A DNA stretch of 45,217 nt. It comes from Halocafeteria seosinensis (taxonomy: Eukaryota; Sar; Bigyra; Bicosoecida). Below are positions 13,029 to 24,689 of this stretch, piece after piece. Numbering within the stretch: the first letter of the stretch is position 1; the number at the start of each line of letters is the position of its first letter. A program made the translations under genes and the position numbers. The notes under the pieces were generated by a model that searched no databases, had not been told where the DNA came from, and saw only the letters and a list, made by a program, of their open reading frames with translations. The stretch covers positions 1 through 45,217 of the forward strand of contig LVLI01000661.1 of NCBI GenBank assembly GCA_001687465.1. The letters are read 5' to 3'.

Positions 13029-16000
13029 ATGTTGAGCCTGGGAAATTACAAAAAGACTTGGAAGGGGTGCCGTGTGGGGGAGGACGACGTGAGGCTTGGA
13101 CCAGAGTATTTCACGTCGTACTTGTCCTTACTGTATGACTGCAGATTGGTAGTTGCGAGTCGTCAAGCTACCCTCCCAATACGGGACCTAATTCGGTGAG
13201 GATTTCAGGAGAAAAGAGTGCCGAAATGGGTTGTTTTGCTGCATAATTGAGCCTGCCAAGAAGCTCCTCTCTTGTGTAAGACAATGGCTGCAGACCGATT
13301 ACGACGGTATGTATGCTCTGGAAAAAGGTTTACGTGCGATGAGCTCAATCTTGTATCTGGCGTTCAGGCAAATTGAGGCTGAGTTGAAGCATTATACCAG
13401 CCATAAACTAAAGAAACCGGATCTGGCAGCTCGACATAGTTCAGAGTAAGTGCTTGCTATATAGACATGGGGTATGCATGCATGCATGCATGTATATGTG
13501 TGACCATTGTGTATCTGTGACAGCCTTCGAGAGAAAATTGTAAAATTCATCTGCAACCACTATGGTGAAGCCAAAAAGGCGAAAGCTGATGCGAAGCTGT
13601 GGAACCTCTGCCACAGCATCATTAAAGCATTCAGGGAGAAAATTAAACGAGTATGCGATTTCCTAGCACTATTTTTTTAAGTTTCTTCTTCTGTGTGTGC
13701 TCAACAGAGGTTTGTTGGTCATGGTCACACAGATAGCGGATGAAAATGACCCAGACAGGCAGGATGTGTTTGTTTCTGCTTTTACGTCATTTCTCGACGA
13801 ATGTGCTCGACATTATGAAAAGCTTATCACTCAGTTCAAGAGTGAAGTAAATTCTGCCATGGAAAGTGGTGCTCACTCGGGGAACGGGAGTAATGCAGCT
13901 TCTCAAGGAGTGAGTGACAAGTCGTGGGACCTACATAGCTCCCTGATCTACATGGGCGATCTCATGCGGTATCGATTGGAAGTAATGCGAACATCCCCTG
14001 AATCCTCAATGTCGCAAGATATGGAAAAGTGGAGCAATTGGGCTGTTTACTTTTACAGACAAGCGGCAATCTTGAAGCCACAGAGTGGTCGTGCCAACAA
14101 CCAAATTGGCGTAATCGCTTCATTGAATGACAAGGAAATCATTGCACTATATCAGCACTGTCGTAGTATAATGGCCGAAGAGCCCTTCTTGCAAGCACGG
14201 GAAAACATAAAGCATATTATTGATAGAAACCGCACGCGGGTGGCGGACCAGGAAAACAGACCAGAGTTTCGGCGACTGGCTTCTACAGCGATGAAAGGAC
14301 TAGTCGAACCCAAGAAGGCTTCCAAGGCAGTTAAAGATCGTATCGCGAAAGCCCGAACTATGATTTTCAATTGGGTTTTGGATCGCTTTGTCCGTTGTGC
14401 GGGGATGGTGATCACCCGTACCTCGTTAGAACAGTTGCCGAAGATGTTGCATGTCACCGGCCGGGATATGTCTCGATTGATGAGGGCGAATGCAATACCG
14501 AAAATAGTTCTTCTTCAAATGTTGGGCATTGGTATTTCTGCTGTTCACGACGTCGGGTAAGTCATACTTTAAAATAAGTTGATCCAATGGTACGACTCCA
14601 TTTCTTTGGTGTGGCACAGTGAGAAGAGCGATGAGTACCAACCTGAAAACGAAAATGAAGTTAAACGCCGCGAAATTCACAAATCCTACGCCCTGTTGAT
14701 TTTGATGGAAATTGGAGCTGTCATCGGTCAGCATCTGCTCCGGGAAGTGAGCTTCTTCGCTAAACAGAAGCATGGTGGACGTCGCGGGGACAGTAGTAAC
14801 TTATCTACTGAAGATCTGCGGAAGAGAATTTTTCAAACTGTGTTGGAACTTTCGGCGCCGCTTGGAGTTTTGGCAGATTGGTTGCGCTTGAATCCATCTG
14901 TTCTCCATGGTGCTGTTGATGTGAAACCACGGATCGTTGAAGCCAAGAATCAAGAAACGAAAGCTAACAAAGGCAGAGACAAGAAGCGAGCGATACATGG
15001 CGATTTTGGGGACATCACGTTTCTAGCATCTCAAGGAAGACGAAGAGTGCTTGACGCTCTGGCTGCTCTGGCGAACCGCCTGAATGATAATGCTGACAGC
15101 CTGATTGGCGAGGAAGCCGAAGGGACAGAGCAAACTGAAGATACCGATCTCGCCGGAGCAGTTGCTGAGGCAGCGTTGGATGACGAAGATGTTGATATGC
15201 AGGTTGGGGGAATGATAGCGCTTCCGGAAGAGCAGGAATTCCGAGGCTTCAAACCACTGCAAGGGAACTACAACAACATGCTTCTTCCCGGATCGCTTCC
15301 AGGACAGGTATTTTTGGGCGAGATGCCGGGTGGGGACTCTCATCAAAGACCCGTTGTCCCTTTGACTGAGAAAGAGTCCTTTGAGCGCCGTTGTGGAAAG
15401 GTGATGCGGTTGGTTAAGCAGCTGGCTGAGGATAGTGAGTGCGTTTTACAACGGAATCCCAGTACCGGCCGGTACATGACACAACCGAAGATTGAACTCT
15501 TAAAACCGACTGAGGGTCACAAAGCTAAGCAACAAGTCGATGCAGACGAGGAGGATGCTGGGTCTCGTGCTGGACGCACCACTTCTGGTCACGATTCTGC
15601 GCGTGAGTCTTTGGAGAAGCCAGACTACTCAGAGGAGTTCGGGGTGGGTGAACAAGAGAATGGTTCTGAGCAACGCACCACATCTGAGGAGTTGGACCTG
15701 TCGCCCCATCTTTCTGCGACTGAGATTCCCCTTGTGGGGCAGGACCAGTGGTACGGAGACCACAATGGAGAGCATCCTGATGTTGTAGAAAATAGTGAAG
15801 GCTACACGGGCGACAGCGAGATGCCAGCCAATCTGGGCTACACTCTGGGACCGTTATCTGGCTACGTCCAGCAGGATCTCAACACACCCTCTGTTATGTT
15901 TAGCAATGTCATGGGCATGCTGAGTAATGGTAGTCAGGTGCCTTCTGCTAGTGCTCTCGGTACCTCATACAACTATGGGGTTGAATCCGTTGGGGACTAT

Positions 16001-16096
16001 TCCGCGAGTGCGGCTGCCTCTGGAAACGCTGCTTGGGCTCAAACCCCAATCGGTGGCTATTTTGCTCCGTTCTATCAGTACGGTGAGGAGGGCTGA
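13029..16096 (+). CDS. SMG7: SMG7/EST1-like nonsense-mediated decay factor
   Basis: Model: exons 13029-13195, 13281-13445, 13524-13650, 13733-14556 and 14620-16096, 919 residues. SMG7 binds phosphorylated UPF1 through a 14-3-3-like TPR fold and recruits decay enzymes. The N-terminus reads SRQATLPIRDLI, then WLQTDYDGMYALEKGLR, like SMG7 SRQALQDLYQKMLVTDLEYALDK (recalled). Next come the TPR hallmarks MGDLMRYRLE, FYRQAAILKPQSGRANNQIGVIAS and HCRSIMAEEPFLQARENI. The central helical part contains MVITRTSLEQLP. The tail (from about residue 600) is acidic and disordered, with Tyr/Gly-rich repeats. No PIN domain is present, which separates it from SMG5/SMG6. Exon 1 is the least certain: exon 2 could begin further upstream (open frame from 13209), but only the acceptor at 13280 keeps frame with the ATG at 13029. 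The acceptor at 13732 is likewise chosen by frame. Confidence 0.82.
13473..13498. repeat. ATGC microsatellite inside an SMG7 intron
   Basis: Four to five copies of the tetramer ATGC run from 13473 to about 13493, followed by TATATG, in the intron between exons 2 and 3. It is self-complementary and probably length-variable. No function is inferred. Confidence 0.7.
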
Positions 16097-16613
16097 GCTG
16101 CTGTGTAGTACTTTGCTCATGCCGGATCTGGCAATGAGGCATGTTCATAAAGCCGCTTCAAGCGGATGAATGGATAACCTGCAAAAAAGTACAAGGCGCT
16201 TTGAATCTGCAACGGCCGTGGGTAAAGCTCATAGTACGAAAGGCTGGTCCCCCAGCACTTCTAATAGCTTCTTGAGGCAATATAGAGGATGAGGACACAA
16301 GGGCGAACTGGGCTTGGTGCTGATTTAGCACTGGAGCTGAATTGAGATGAGTGAACATTGCTTCGTTGCAACTCTTTGTGATGGTTCTTATGGAGCGCTC
16401 TTGCGTCGCGTACTCAGTTGGTAGGTACAGAGTTGGAACCTGCTTCGCTCTAGTGCAACTCAGTTTGGTGTCCTGTGTTTATTCTGAACCATACACGCGC
16501 CTATAGCTACAGCAGGCCCGCTGTGCGAGACCAACATTTCCGTACTCAATATCTACCTGAACATTTACCGGTATATGTGCCTTATATCCTTATCGCACAA
16601 TAGAGCTATAGCT
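16097..16613. other. Intergenic between convergent SMG7 and ARM genes
   Basis: These 517 bases separate two gene 3' ends facing each other. They hold only short frames in all directions and no recognised RNA gene or repeat. Both 3' UTRs are expected here, and no clear AATAAA consensus stands out. Confidence 0.55.
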
Positions 16614-19600
16614 TCACTTTTTCTTTGAACGTTCGGCGGCTTTTCTGCGTGTTTGCGCTTCTATTCTCTTTCGCTGACTTTGAACAGTATCAACGGCCGC
16701 TTCTTCAGGACCAGGCCGCTTTTTCTCTTTGATAGACACTGTCTTCCGCTTCCGAACGTTTGGAGACTTCTTGCTGGTATTCTTTACTTGGGGACTCTCC
16801 TTGGACGGTTTTTCAGGGGCTACGGCGCCCTCGCTGGTACCATGAGTGGATTTCTCAGTCGTACTAGCAGCACTTAGGGACATTGACACAACATTCCTTT
16901 CTGATTGCATAGTCTCATTATCACTACTCTCGGCAGTCTTACCCGGGCTTGCTTCGGTAGTATCCTCCCTATCTGGCTGCTGCAATACGGAGTAGTCCCC
17001 TTGCTCCGTGCCCACTGGTATACTGCTTCCGCGTTGTAATAGTCCGAGATTAGTAGTTGTGCAGTTGCGCGCAGTGTGAACAATAAGGGCTAAGGAAGAT
17101 AAAAAATTGGCTGTTGAGCTATTCAAGGGCTGACGCTGCTCCTCTTGTACGCAGGCCTTAGCATGCACATTTATCGCCTCTCCATCCGGATGCTCCTCTT
17201 GGAACCGTCTGGCTGCTTGAGAGTACTCGTCAGAGAACTTTGATAGGTCTTCCACTTTCAGGCCGGCGAAATGCCGTTCGAATCCTTGGGTGATAACAAC
17301 CGGTTCAACGCAAGTTTGGAAAGGTTGCTCCCATATCCCACTATCTTCCTCCCCTTTTGTCTCGGTAGTGTGAATGCCATCCCCGAACTGTTCGACGTAG
17401 ATTGGTTCAGAATACTCAAAATCTGAAATTCCTATTCCATCCTGTTTCACTTCTACCCGAGAATCCAATGTCTCCGGTTTTGAATCCTCTTGGTTACTAT
17501 CTTCCAATGGACGACTACTGCTGTTCCTCGTACTTCCAACATCAATTCCTATCGTAGCAAGGCTGGCTACTATCGCTTCCTCTTGGGCGGCTTTCCTGTC
17601 ATTTCCATTTATCTCGTAGCTTCGAAGGACTGCGCTAGCCACCGAGGCTGATAGATACTGAGTCTTACGGTACCGATAGCCACGGCTGGGTTTGGAGCAC
17701 GTCGTACGAAGGTTGTGTGGTGCCTCGATCGTCACTATATCCGATACTGACACATGTTCCGCATTCTCCGAATCCCCACTGTCGCATCTACTTTGGATCG
17801 CTTCCATGTTGAGTCGGCCCCACCGTGTAGCTTCATCGTTCGTGTGCTTCTGACCTGTAGGGGGGACCAGGGTCTCAAAAACATACGGAGGAGGATTCTG
17901 CAGAAGCTCGTCGGATAACAAATCAGTGTTCTCTGCAGGAACTTCACCAGAAGAGCTAAACGACTCCACAATGGTTTCCTCGTACTCGTAGAAACTCATC
18001 AGCAGTGCTGACATAGAGGACTCGTGAATGTGATCTCCCTTCCACTGGTGATATAGTATCGTGTTCGGCAAACTTGAAATCCGAGAACTGTGTCGGCTAC
18101 AAACGGAAGTATCGAGAGCTAACGCTTCCCGCTCCTCATTTTGGTCATCCTGTGCAGCACTATCTGTGGTCGCGGATAGATGTGTCTGAGGTCTAAAATT
18201 CTCCTGAAGTTTGTCGCTGCCAGTATCAATACTCAGGGAGCTGCTTCCTCTTTCATCAGCTCCCATTACGGCAATAAGGGCACTCACTGCGCCGTTGTGA
18301 ACAGAACCGCCAGCATCAGAATACTCGAGCATCGATTGTGCCTTCGTTGGCAGACGGATCCCGTCCGGGTCCTCAGTATCAATCGCCAACTGACACAAAG
18401 CTCGCAAGCATGCGTATCGAAGGGAGGAGTCAACGTCGTTAAGTTCGCTAGCAACGATAAACGCGTCAGCTGCCTTGCTCTCCAATATGGCTGACCTTGT
18501 ACTCGAGTTGCCTGCCAAGTTACAAAGACACCGGGCAGCGTGACAGAAAGCCTCATAAGCAAGACTTTTACATTCTTCGTTCTGTTCGAAATTCTCGCAT
18601 ACATGAGCTGCCACGCTATCAGTATCTTCCAAGGCGCTTTCATCTACACCAAGATGGGTTGTTCCCAACCGTTGGCACAGTGAGATGAGGATGTTGATTA
18701 AAATTTTCAAGTCTTCTGTGTACTGGTCACTCCACAGCTGCGGAACCACAAAGGAGTATGCCAGCAATATTCTCAAGGAAAAGAGAAGACGGACAAGAGC
18801 CAGAGGCGTCAATGCTTGAATTCCTCGGATTATAAATGTTCTTAGACACGACAACAGCTTATCTGGTATTTCGCTTTCGTCAATTGAATCTCCGCAATCC
18901 TCGTACAAAAGCAGTTTGCAAACCTGGAATTGGAGAGTCGATAGCAAATCCACCAAGAAGACAATCTGCGGATCTGCAGTGTCCGGAGTGTACAGTCGTG
19001 AAAACAAGTTCTGGACACTTTCGATGGTATTGGAGATAAACCCATCGTTGATCACCTCGATCAGAGCATTTTCTCCACCTTCCCCAGTGACTGCGTTGAT
19101 AGCAGTGGCCAAGCAGAGACTCAGCGTGCCTAGTAACAGTTCCATACTTTCGGGACTTTCCATTGAACAGAGTTCACTCATCCAGTTCCCAATATCCCGA
19201 AGTACATCCGCAGTAATATGAGAGGAAAAATCATGTCGGCAGGAAATGTAATGCAGAGCAGTCGCAATGGCGTGTTGTGCTTTCAGATCTGTAGCTGCAC
19301 TGCCAACTTTAACGAACACGCGCATTATTCCATGATCCCTCACCAGTCTTGTATTGGTGTAGTTTTGCCATAACAAGGCGGTTACCGTCGCTATACAACA
19401 CAATCTTACTTCCTCCGTCTGAGATTCGTCATTGGCCACTTGAGCAACTGCTCGTGGGACTGCACTGTCTACAACTTTGCTCCGGAGTGCCTGATTGCTC
19501 GTGGAAGAGAGAGTGAAAATTCCCCGGGCAGCAACGATTGAAAAGTCTTCGTTCGGATTTGCAAGTGAATCTTCATGGTTACTTGGGTTAGGTTCTACAA

Positions 19601-22600
19601 AAAACGAGCGGAAGTCAGCGGCCAATTCGCCGGAAGAAGCTTGCTTTTCCTCAGCTTTCAGTAACTGAACCAAAGGTTCAATAGCTCCTTCTTGTAGCAA
19701 AGCTGCTTCATTCCCTCTCCGAGTAGACACGGTTGTCAGGGTTGAGGCAAACAACTGCTGCAGGACTTGATCAGAACTGGAGGCTCCCCCTTTATCACGC
19801 GACGAAGAGCTTGAGTAAGACAATCGCTCCCCTTCCGCGTTAGGGGAAGAAAGTGCTAATGACTTGATGACACATTTCAAGCCCCCTTCGACTACCAATG
19901 TAGATTGGGCTTGAGGGTCCATACTGAGGCGGTACATTGTTAAGGCGGCAATTCGCTTGGTAGCGACGTCGCTTGAGTCGCTCAACTTCCTGAGAGCCCA
20001 ACTTACGCCATCGTTCAACACGCGATATCGAAGTTCTATTTCTCCTAAGAGGTTATAAAGCGTCAGGGCGCAAAGACGCTCAGTGGCGATGTCCGCTCCC
20101 CGAACCAAAGCCGCTACCAACATAGCCTTCACTGCACCTTCTTCCACAATACACTTTGCTAGTGTTGGTTCTGCAGATAGGCGCGATAAGATATGGACAC
20201 AGTTTCTTCTTACATCTGCGACGTTGCTTCCACAGAGATCTACCACTTTAGGGATTGCACCCGAATCAACTAGAGCCTGGACGTACTGTGGATCCGCAAC
20301 CAATGAATTTAGAGCTGTTGTTACTCGAACTTTAACTGACCCATCAGAGTCGTGGAAGTCGCAAAGAGCCACCAATGCTGTGATTACATCTCCTGAAGTG
20401 CTCCCGCTGGCGCTCTCCACACTTGCGCTGAGAGAAGATATTGCAATCGCGCATTGCTTTTTCGCCTCGTCTTCACGATCCTTGAGCTGTCCCATCGCCT
20501 TCTTGGTTTCCTTATTCAAGATTTCACAGTTGAGGGCTTGAGTAAGAAGCGGATGCTCCAACCGAGCTTCAGGATCTTTGAGCTCGTTAGCAGCTCGAGA
20601 AGATGCACGAGGAAGATTGCGACCGCTTGATCGAGATTTTACCGACGAAGACGACTCAAACGTTTCCAGTGCAGCTTCTGCAGTCCTCATTGCATACTTA
20701 ACGTTTTGAACAAATTGCTGCTTCACCCCTGCTTCATCCCCCTTGCGCGTACGTGCTACGATGTTGTCCTTTGTTCCAGTAGCTACTGGTACCAACGAGG
20801 CCAAAATGGAAGACTTAAGTAGAGCAGCTCTTCCTTCAGTATACCCTGCCGCATTAGAAACTACAGCGATGACGTCGTAGAGGCAATTAAGCGACACCAC
20901 GGGAACTTCCAAACGTCCTGACTCGCCGTATCCTCCTGCTAGCCGTTCAAGGAGTCGTACGAGAGAACCGTCAGCGCATAGATAGTCCACCAAATAGGAA
21001 ACGGTACTCAAATTCCGAATGATACTCAAGCAGTAAGAAAGTGTCATATGTTGTTCCGGTTGAGCGATTGGGGCTCTGGCGCCATCAGCAAGTGAGTACA
21101 GTGTGTGGTGAGCACCCATTTCACCCTCCGAACTCGCACCACTCGGGTCACCATTCTCAACGTGTCGCAGACTCTCCTGCAAACAATGTATCAACGATGA
21201 CACAAGCATTTCGCTTGTCTCCTTATCTTTCTTAGCCATTCTTTGGAAGAATTCCTGGACACTCTTCAAAGTAGTGGCGTTGTAAAACGCTTGGCATATG
21301 AAGGGGCGTTCATAGCAATTTTCCAGCTGTAGCGCATGGATGATGGCCATAACGAACCTTTTCTCACACCAGTAGTGGGCGCACTCTTCCGTTGACAAAA
21401 GGTTACACAAGGCAGTAGTGCATATCTTTCGCGTGGGGCCATCATTTCCACACAGAGTTGATGCGAGGAGGACTCTAACCGACTTAACGCCTGATACTGT
21501 AGTGTGGTTGTTCGGATCCCAAGAGAGCCGGCAGATAGCCGCCAACGAAAATCGTCGTAACACCGCTGGCATGAGCAAAGGGGAAGGGGCAAAGTGTTCC
21601 TGCTGACGATCAGCTATGACGTTGATTCCTTCAGAATAGTCGTAAAATTTGTCCACCCTATCCGACAATCCTCCAGAATTCTTTTTGCACCCTTCCCAGG
21701 ATGAAGACGTCATCGTATCAGAACCGATCGTGAGTGCCGCAGCGGAAACGACAGTCAAGAGTTCCTCCTTAGCAAGAGTCGAAAGAACGTTCTTGCGTTG
21801 ACTCAGCCATGACACCGCGAGAACTGTTCGACACAAGACAAAGTAGCAGTGCTTATCCTTCAGGCGTAGGCCATCCGCACACGCGTCAATCATCATTTGT
21901 ACTGCGCCCTCGTCTACAGCTCGTATGGGGCTGTCACAGAAGCGTACGACGTTAAATGCCAAGTGACCAGCTGCGGCCAATCTTTGTTCGTACGAAAACC
22001 AATCCCACAGTGCGCACATGAAGGACACTGCACCGTTGCGGAGAAGCTGGGATGATCCATGCTCTGCTCCAGCGAAATTGCAAAACGCTTTTAAGCCCAG
22101 TGCCATGCAAAGACTGTCCGCATGAGCAACTTTGCTTAAGTGATCCATATGAATATCGTTAGGACTGACTTCATCATTCAAACACTCAAACTGCTGCATA
22201 TCGTGGGACAACTGAACACCAATTTTGGCGTATCGTTCCAATATGGGAGGAAGTAGTTGCAGGATAATGCTAATGGCACCTTCAAACAACATCTGTGAAT
22301 GCAGCTCCCGATAACACGACAGATTGTACAGAGTGGCCATGAGTTGAGTGCGGGATATGGGATCTGTGGGACCTGCAAGTGCAGTTTTCGTCAGGTCCCC
22401 TACTTTGACGATCGAACTTTGTTCTAAGTAAACTACAGTCTCTTCCTCTGGAGAGATATTTCCTTCCCCAGAAGACGGCCTTCCTTGAGTCGAAATCCCC
22501 GTCAAATTAGAAAGAGCTTCAATACAAATAGCCTTGATATCCTTTTCACGCTTATGAGAAGACAGCATTTTCCTCAGAGAATGCAGAGTACCCTCTTTCC

Positions 22601-23729
22601 ATAGCGCAACACGGGCGTTTGGGTTCTTACTGATATCACGAACGGCTAATGCACACTGTTTACGGAGATCGGAGTGATGCTGTGTTTCCGTATCTTCATA
22701 CAATGATGCGGATCCAAAGTATTTGGTATTTAGAACTTTACGAATTTGCGATGCGGAATGGTCTGACTGCCCGGTAGTATTTCTGCCGACCGGATCTTCC
22801 CCTACCCCCGTTGTTGTTGAACCGCTCTCGTCTTCACCAAAAAACACATTGTCTGCCACCGGCGTCTGAGCCATTTTCCGTTTGCTCTCCATGGGATCTT
22901 CCTTGTCTAACAACTCGTTTAAATTATTTTGCTCATCATCTAAAAAGCCGAGGTCGTCCTCTTCTTCATTCAATGGTTTGTTGAACATCTCCACGAAGCT
23001 AGACAATCGCCGGTTCCGTATCCGTTGAGGATCGATGTTTCCCTTGGAATCCCTCTTCATAGATTCCCGTTTTGGGGGTGCGTAACGGGATAAGTACACC
23101 ACCGAACTATCGTAGTTCCCTCTGCTTGAAAACTTGTCACCACTGTAAGGGTTCAACCCCTGCTTTAGGGCTGCTACGCCACGAGCATTGACAGCCGACT
23201 CAGAGCTACTTTCCGAGTTTCTCACTTGCGGAAGCTGGACAGTTTCAATTTTGGGCTTTGAGGGCTGAAAACCCATTTCCTCCTTCTCACCCACGTGTTC
23301 CTGACTGTATTGATGCCCTAGGATGATATGATGATGCCTCTTGCCGTACTCAGCCAAAGTTTGAGCAAGTTTGAGCTTGGTGTTGTGAACTCGCCAGAAA
23401 CCGGGTTCTTTATGCAAGTTCCATTTCCTGGCCAGTGACTTGAGAATGTCTTCCCGAATGGTTACCAAGTGCGTATCTCCTTGGGATTGTGAGATTAAGT
23501 TCTCAGCCACCAGGAATGGTCGTAGCGAATCGTACAAGTCCTGTTCGGCCATCTGAGACATCAACTGCATCGTTTGAGAGTAAGATGGCGAGGTTCGGTT
23601 TGCCGCTAATTCCGTTGCATACTTGGCGAATTGGTCGTTGTTGGATCCGCGTTCCCCGGCAGCACCTCCACCACTCTTTTTCGTCGGGCTCCCCCGTCCT
23701 CGGGGCGAACTTGCGCTCGATGAGTGCAT
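16614..23729 (-). CDS. Giant armadillo-repeat protein, 2371 residues, role unknown
   Basis: A single uninterrupted frame of 2371 codons from ATG at 23729. Residues 1-160 start Ser/Gly-rich, then form a helical segment (AEQDLYDSLRPFLVAENLI, then REDILKSLARKW). A polar linker follows, with an acidic patch near 260. From about residue 330 to 1810 the protein is a long superhelix of ARM-type repeats, with units such as ALAVRDISKNPNARVALWKEG, AICIEALSNLTGI, ALCNLLSTEECAHYW, RRNCVHILSRLSAEP and RLCALTLYNLLGE. The last 550 residues are disordered and end in a Lys/Arg-rich tail (RKRKTVSIKEKKRPG, ending RSKKK) that could act as a nuclear signal. I do not recognise an orthologue with a known job. ARM proteins this long include cilium and trafficking scaffolds, and the RPGRIP1L-like neighbour invites that idea, but neighbours prove little in eukaryotes. 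Confidence 0.85.
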   Translation of the reverse strand: MHSSSASSPRGRGSPTKKSGGGAAGERGSNNDQFAKYATELAANRTSPSYSQTMQLMSQMAEQDLYDSLRPFLVAENLISQSQGDTHLVTIREDILKSLARKWNLHKEPGFWRVHNTKLKLAQTLAEYGKRHHHIILGHQYSQEHVGEKEEMGFQPSKPKIETVQLPQVRNSESSSESAVNARGVAALKQGLNPYSGDKFSSRGNYDSSVVYLSRYAPPKRESMKRDSKGNIDPQRIRNRRLSSFVEMFNKPLNEEEDDLGFLDDEQNNLNELLDKEDPMESKRKMAQTPVADNVFFGEDESGSTTTGVGEDPVGRNTTGQSDHSASQIRKVLNTKYFGSASLYEDTETQHHSDLRKQCALAVRDISKNPNARVALWKEGTLHSLRKMLSSHKREKDIKAICIEALSNLTGISTQGRPSSGEGNISPEEETVVYLEQSSIVKVGDLTKTALAGPTDPISRTQLMATLYNLSCYRELHSQMLFEGAISIILQLLPPILERYAKIGVQLSHDMQQFECLNDEVSPNDIHMDHLSKVAHADSLCMALGLKAFCNFAGAEHGSSQLLRNGAVSFMCALWDWFSYEQRLAAAGHLAFNVVRFCDSPIRAVDEGAVQMMIDACADGLRLKDKHCYFVLCRTVLAVSWLSQRKNVLSTLAKEELLTVVSAAALTIGSDTMTSSSWEGCKKNSGGLSDRVDKFYDYSEGINVIADRQQEHFAPSPLLMPAVLRRFSLAAICRLSWDPNNHTTVSGVKSVRVLLASTLCGNDGPTRKICTTALCNLLSTEECAHYWCEKRFVMAIIHALQLENCYERPFICQAFYNATTLKSVQEFFQRMAKKDKETSEMLVSSLIHCLQESLRHVENGDPSGASSEGEMGAHHTLYSLADGARAPIAQPEQHMTLSYCLSIIRNLSTVSYLVDYLCADGSLVRLLERLAGGYGESGRLEVPVVSLNCLYDVIAVVSNAAGYTEGRAALLKSSILASLVPVATGTKDNIVARTRKGDEAGVKQQFVQNVKYAMRTAEAALETFESSSSVKSRSSGRNLPRASSRAANELKDPEARLEHPLLTQALNCEILNKETKKAMGQLKDREDEAKKQCAIAISSLSASVESASGSTSGDVITALVALCDFHDSDGSVKVRVTTALNSLVADPQYVQALVDSGAIPKVVDLCGSNVADVRRNCVHILSRLSAEPTLAKCIVEEGAVKAMLVAALVRGADIATERLCALTLYNLLGEIELRYRVLNDGVSWALRKLSDSSDVATKRIAALTMYRLSMDPQAQSTLVVEGGLKCVIKSLALSSPNAEGERLSYSSSSSRDKGGASSSDQVLQQLFASTLTTVSTRRGNEAALLQEGAIEPLVQLLKAEEKQASSGELAADFRSFFVEPNPSNHEDSLANPNEDFSIVAARGIFTLSSTSNQALRSKVVDSAVPRAVAQVANDESQTEEVRLCCIATVTALLWQNYTNTRLVRDHGIMRVFVKVGSAATDLKAQHAIATALHYISCRHDFSSHITADVLRDIGNWMSELCSMESPESMELLLGTLSLCLATAINAVTGEGGENALIEVINDGFISNTIESVQNLFSRLYTPDTADPQIVFLVDLLSTLQFQVCKLLLYEDCGDSIDESEIPDKLLSCLRTFIIRGIQALTPLALVRLLFSLRILLAYSFVVPQLWSDQYTEDLKILINILISLCQRLGTTHLGVDESALEDTDSVAAHVCENFEQNEECKSLAYEAFCHAARCLCNLAGNSSTRSAILESKAADAFIVASELNDVDSSLRYACLRALCQLAIDTEDPDGIRLPTKAQSMLEYSDAGGSVHNGAVSALIAVMGADERGSSSLSIDTGSDKLQENFRPQTHLSATTDSAAQDDQNEEREALALDTSVCSRHSSRISSLPNTILYHQWKGDHIHESSMSALLMSFYEYEETIVESFSSSGEVPAENTDLLSDELLQNPPPYVFETLVPPTGQKHTNDEATRWGRLNMEAIQSRCDSGDSENAEHVSVSDIVTIEAPHNLRTTCSKPSRGYRYRKTQYLSASVASAVLRSYEINGNDRKAAQEEAIVASLATIGIDVGSTRNSSSRPLEDSNQEDSKPETLDSRVEVKQDGIGISDFEYSEPIYVEQFGDGIHTTETKGEEDSGIWEQPFQTCVEPVVITQGFERHFAGLKVEDLSKFSDEYSQAARRFQEEHPDGEAINVHAKACVQEEQRQPLNSSTANFLSSLALIVHTARNCTTTNLGLLQRGSSIPVGTEQGDYSVLQQPDREDTTEASPGKTAESSDNETMQSERNVVSMSLSAASTTEKSTHGTSEGAVAPEKPSKESPQVKNTSKKSPNVRKRKTVSIKEKKRPGPEEAAVDTVQSQRKRIEAQTRRKAAERSKKK

Positions 23730-24689
23730 TTCTTCTCCTGTATTTTCTTAATCAAAAGCTGAATTGCTGTTCTTCCTCTACCTGCTGGTTTCTTTTCTTT
23801 TGTTTCGTTTTGGAACAAGGTCTTTAAAGAGTGGACTCCTAACCGTAATTTACAGTGCAGATACGGCCGTCTTGCGGCTGGCAAAATCAAGGGTTTTGTC
23901 TCCTTCTACATGCACAGTACTGCGTCCTCCGAATAATCCTCCTTTCTCCCTTGTTTTTTTCGTATATACAACCCACGATAATTTGGATCCTTGTGTGCAT
24001 ACGGAAGGTGGTAAGGTTTTTTTGGCGCGTCGCAGGAACGTTGGCTTCCTTGCTTCTCCCCGAGAGAAACAATGAAAACCCCTCCCCTACTATTATTTAT
24101 AGCACGTTCCACTTGTCTGTGCACCAGAGCGAACAACCCCGATGCTTTGCATCTTATGACATTGGGACGTGTCAAGTGGTTCAGGCGTGGAATGATCCAA
24201 CGGAACGGTCGCAACTTGCGACTGGTCTGAACATGTTGCAGGCTGTTTTCCGCACACAATGGAATTCCACAAGTACACTACTCCGAATACAGTGTACTGT
24301 TCGAAATACCAGGTAACCAGGATCGGATAAACGAGGAAATCAACGAGGATGTACAACAGCATGGAAACGCTGACGAAGTGTCGTCACGGGCGACGTGCAA
24401 GATGGAACACTTCATTAAGCTCATGGCAAGAAGTGCGGGGGCTGTACTGTTCCACGACGGTGCGGAATTCGATATTTGATGGACAGCAAGGGTTGATTAA
24501 GGAGTGGCAACAACTTTACAGGGAGACTCTGGTACTCATCATTAACTATCGGTATAAATATATGTGGTAGTGGTACATGAATATAACTCTTAGTATACAT
24601 TGTATGCAAAACACTACCAAAATGCAAACTAGTACGTTCATTTGTAGCCACTATATACTAACAACCGACTGGTGGCCAAGTACCACAGG
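23730..24689. other. Intergenic: ARM upstream region, RPGRIP1L downstream region
   Basis: These 960 bases lie between two minus-strand genes. Frames reach about 150 codons on the plus strand (23855-24316) but show no domain and no coding-like composition. The ARM gene promoter and the RPGRIP1L 3' UTR should lie here. A pyrimidine-rich stretch is seen on the plus strand at about 23760-23820. Nothing else was recognised. Confidence 0.55.

Noticed and set aside
23855-24316. 153-codon plus-strand frame upstream of the ARM gene
   Set aside because: It begins in non-descript sequence, has no domain, and overlaps other frames of equal quality.
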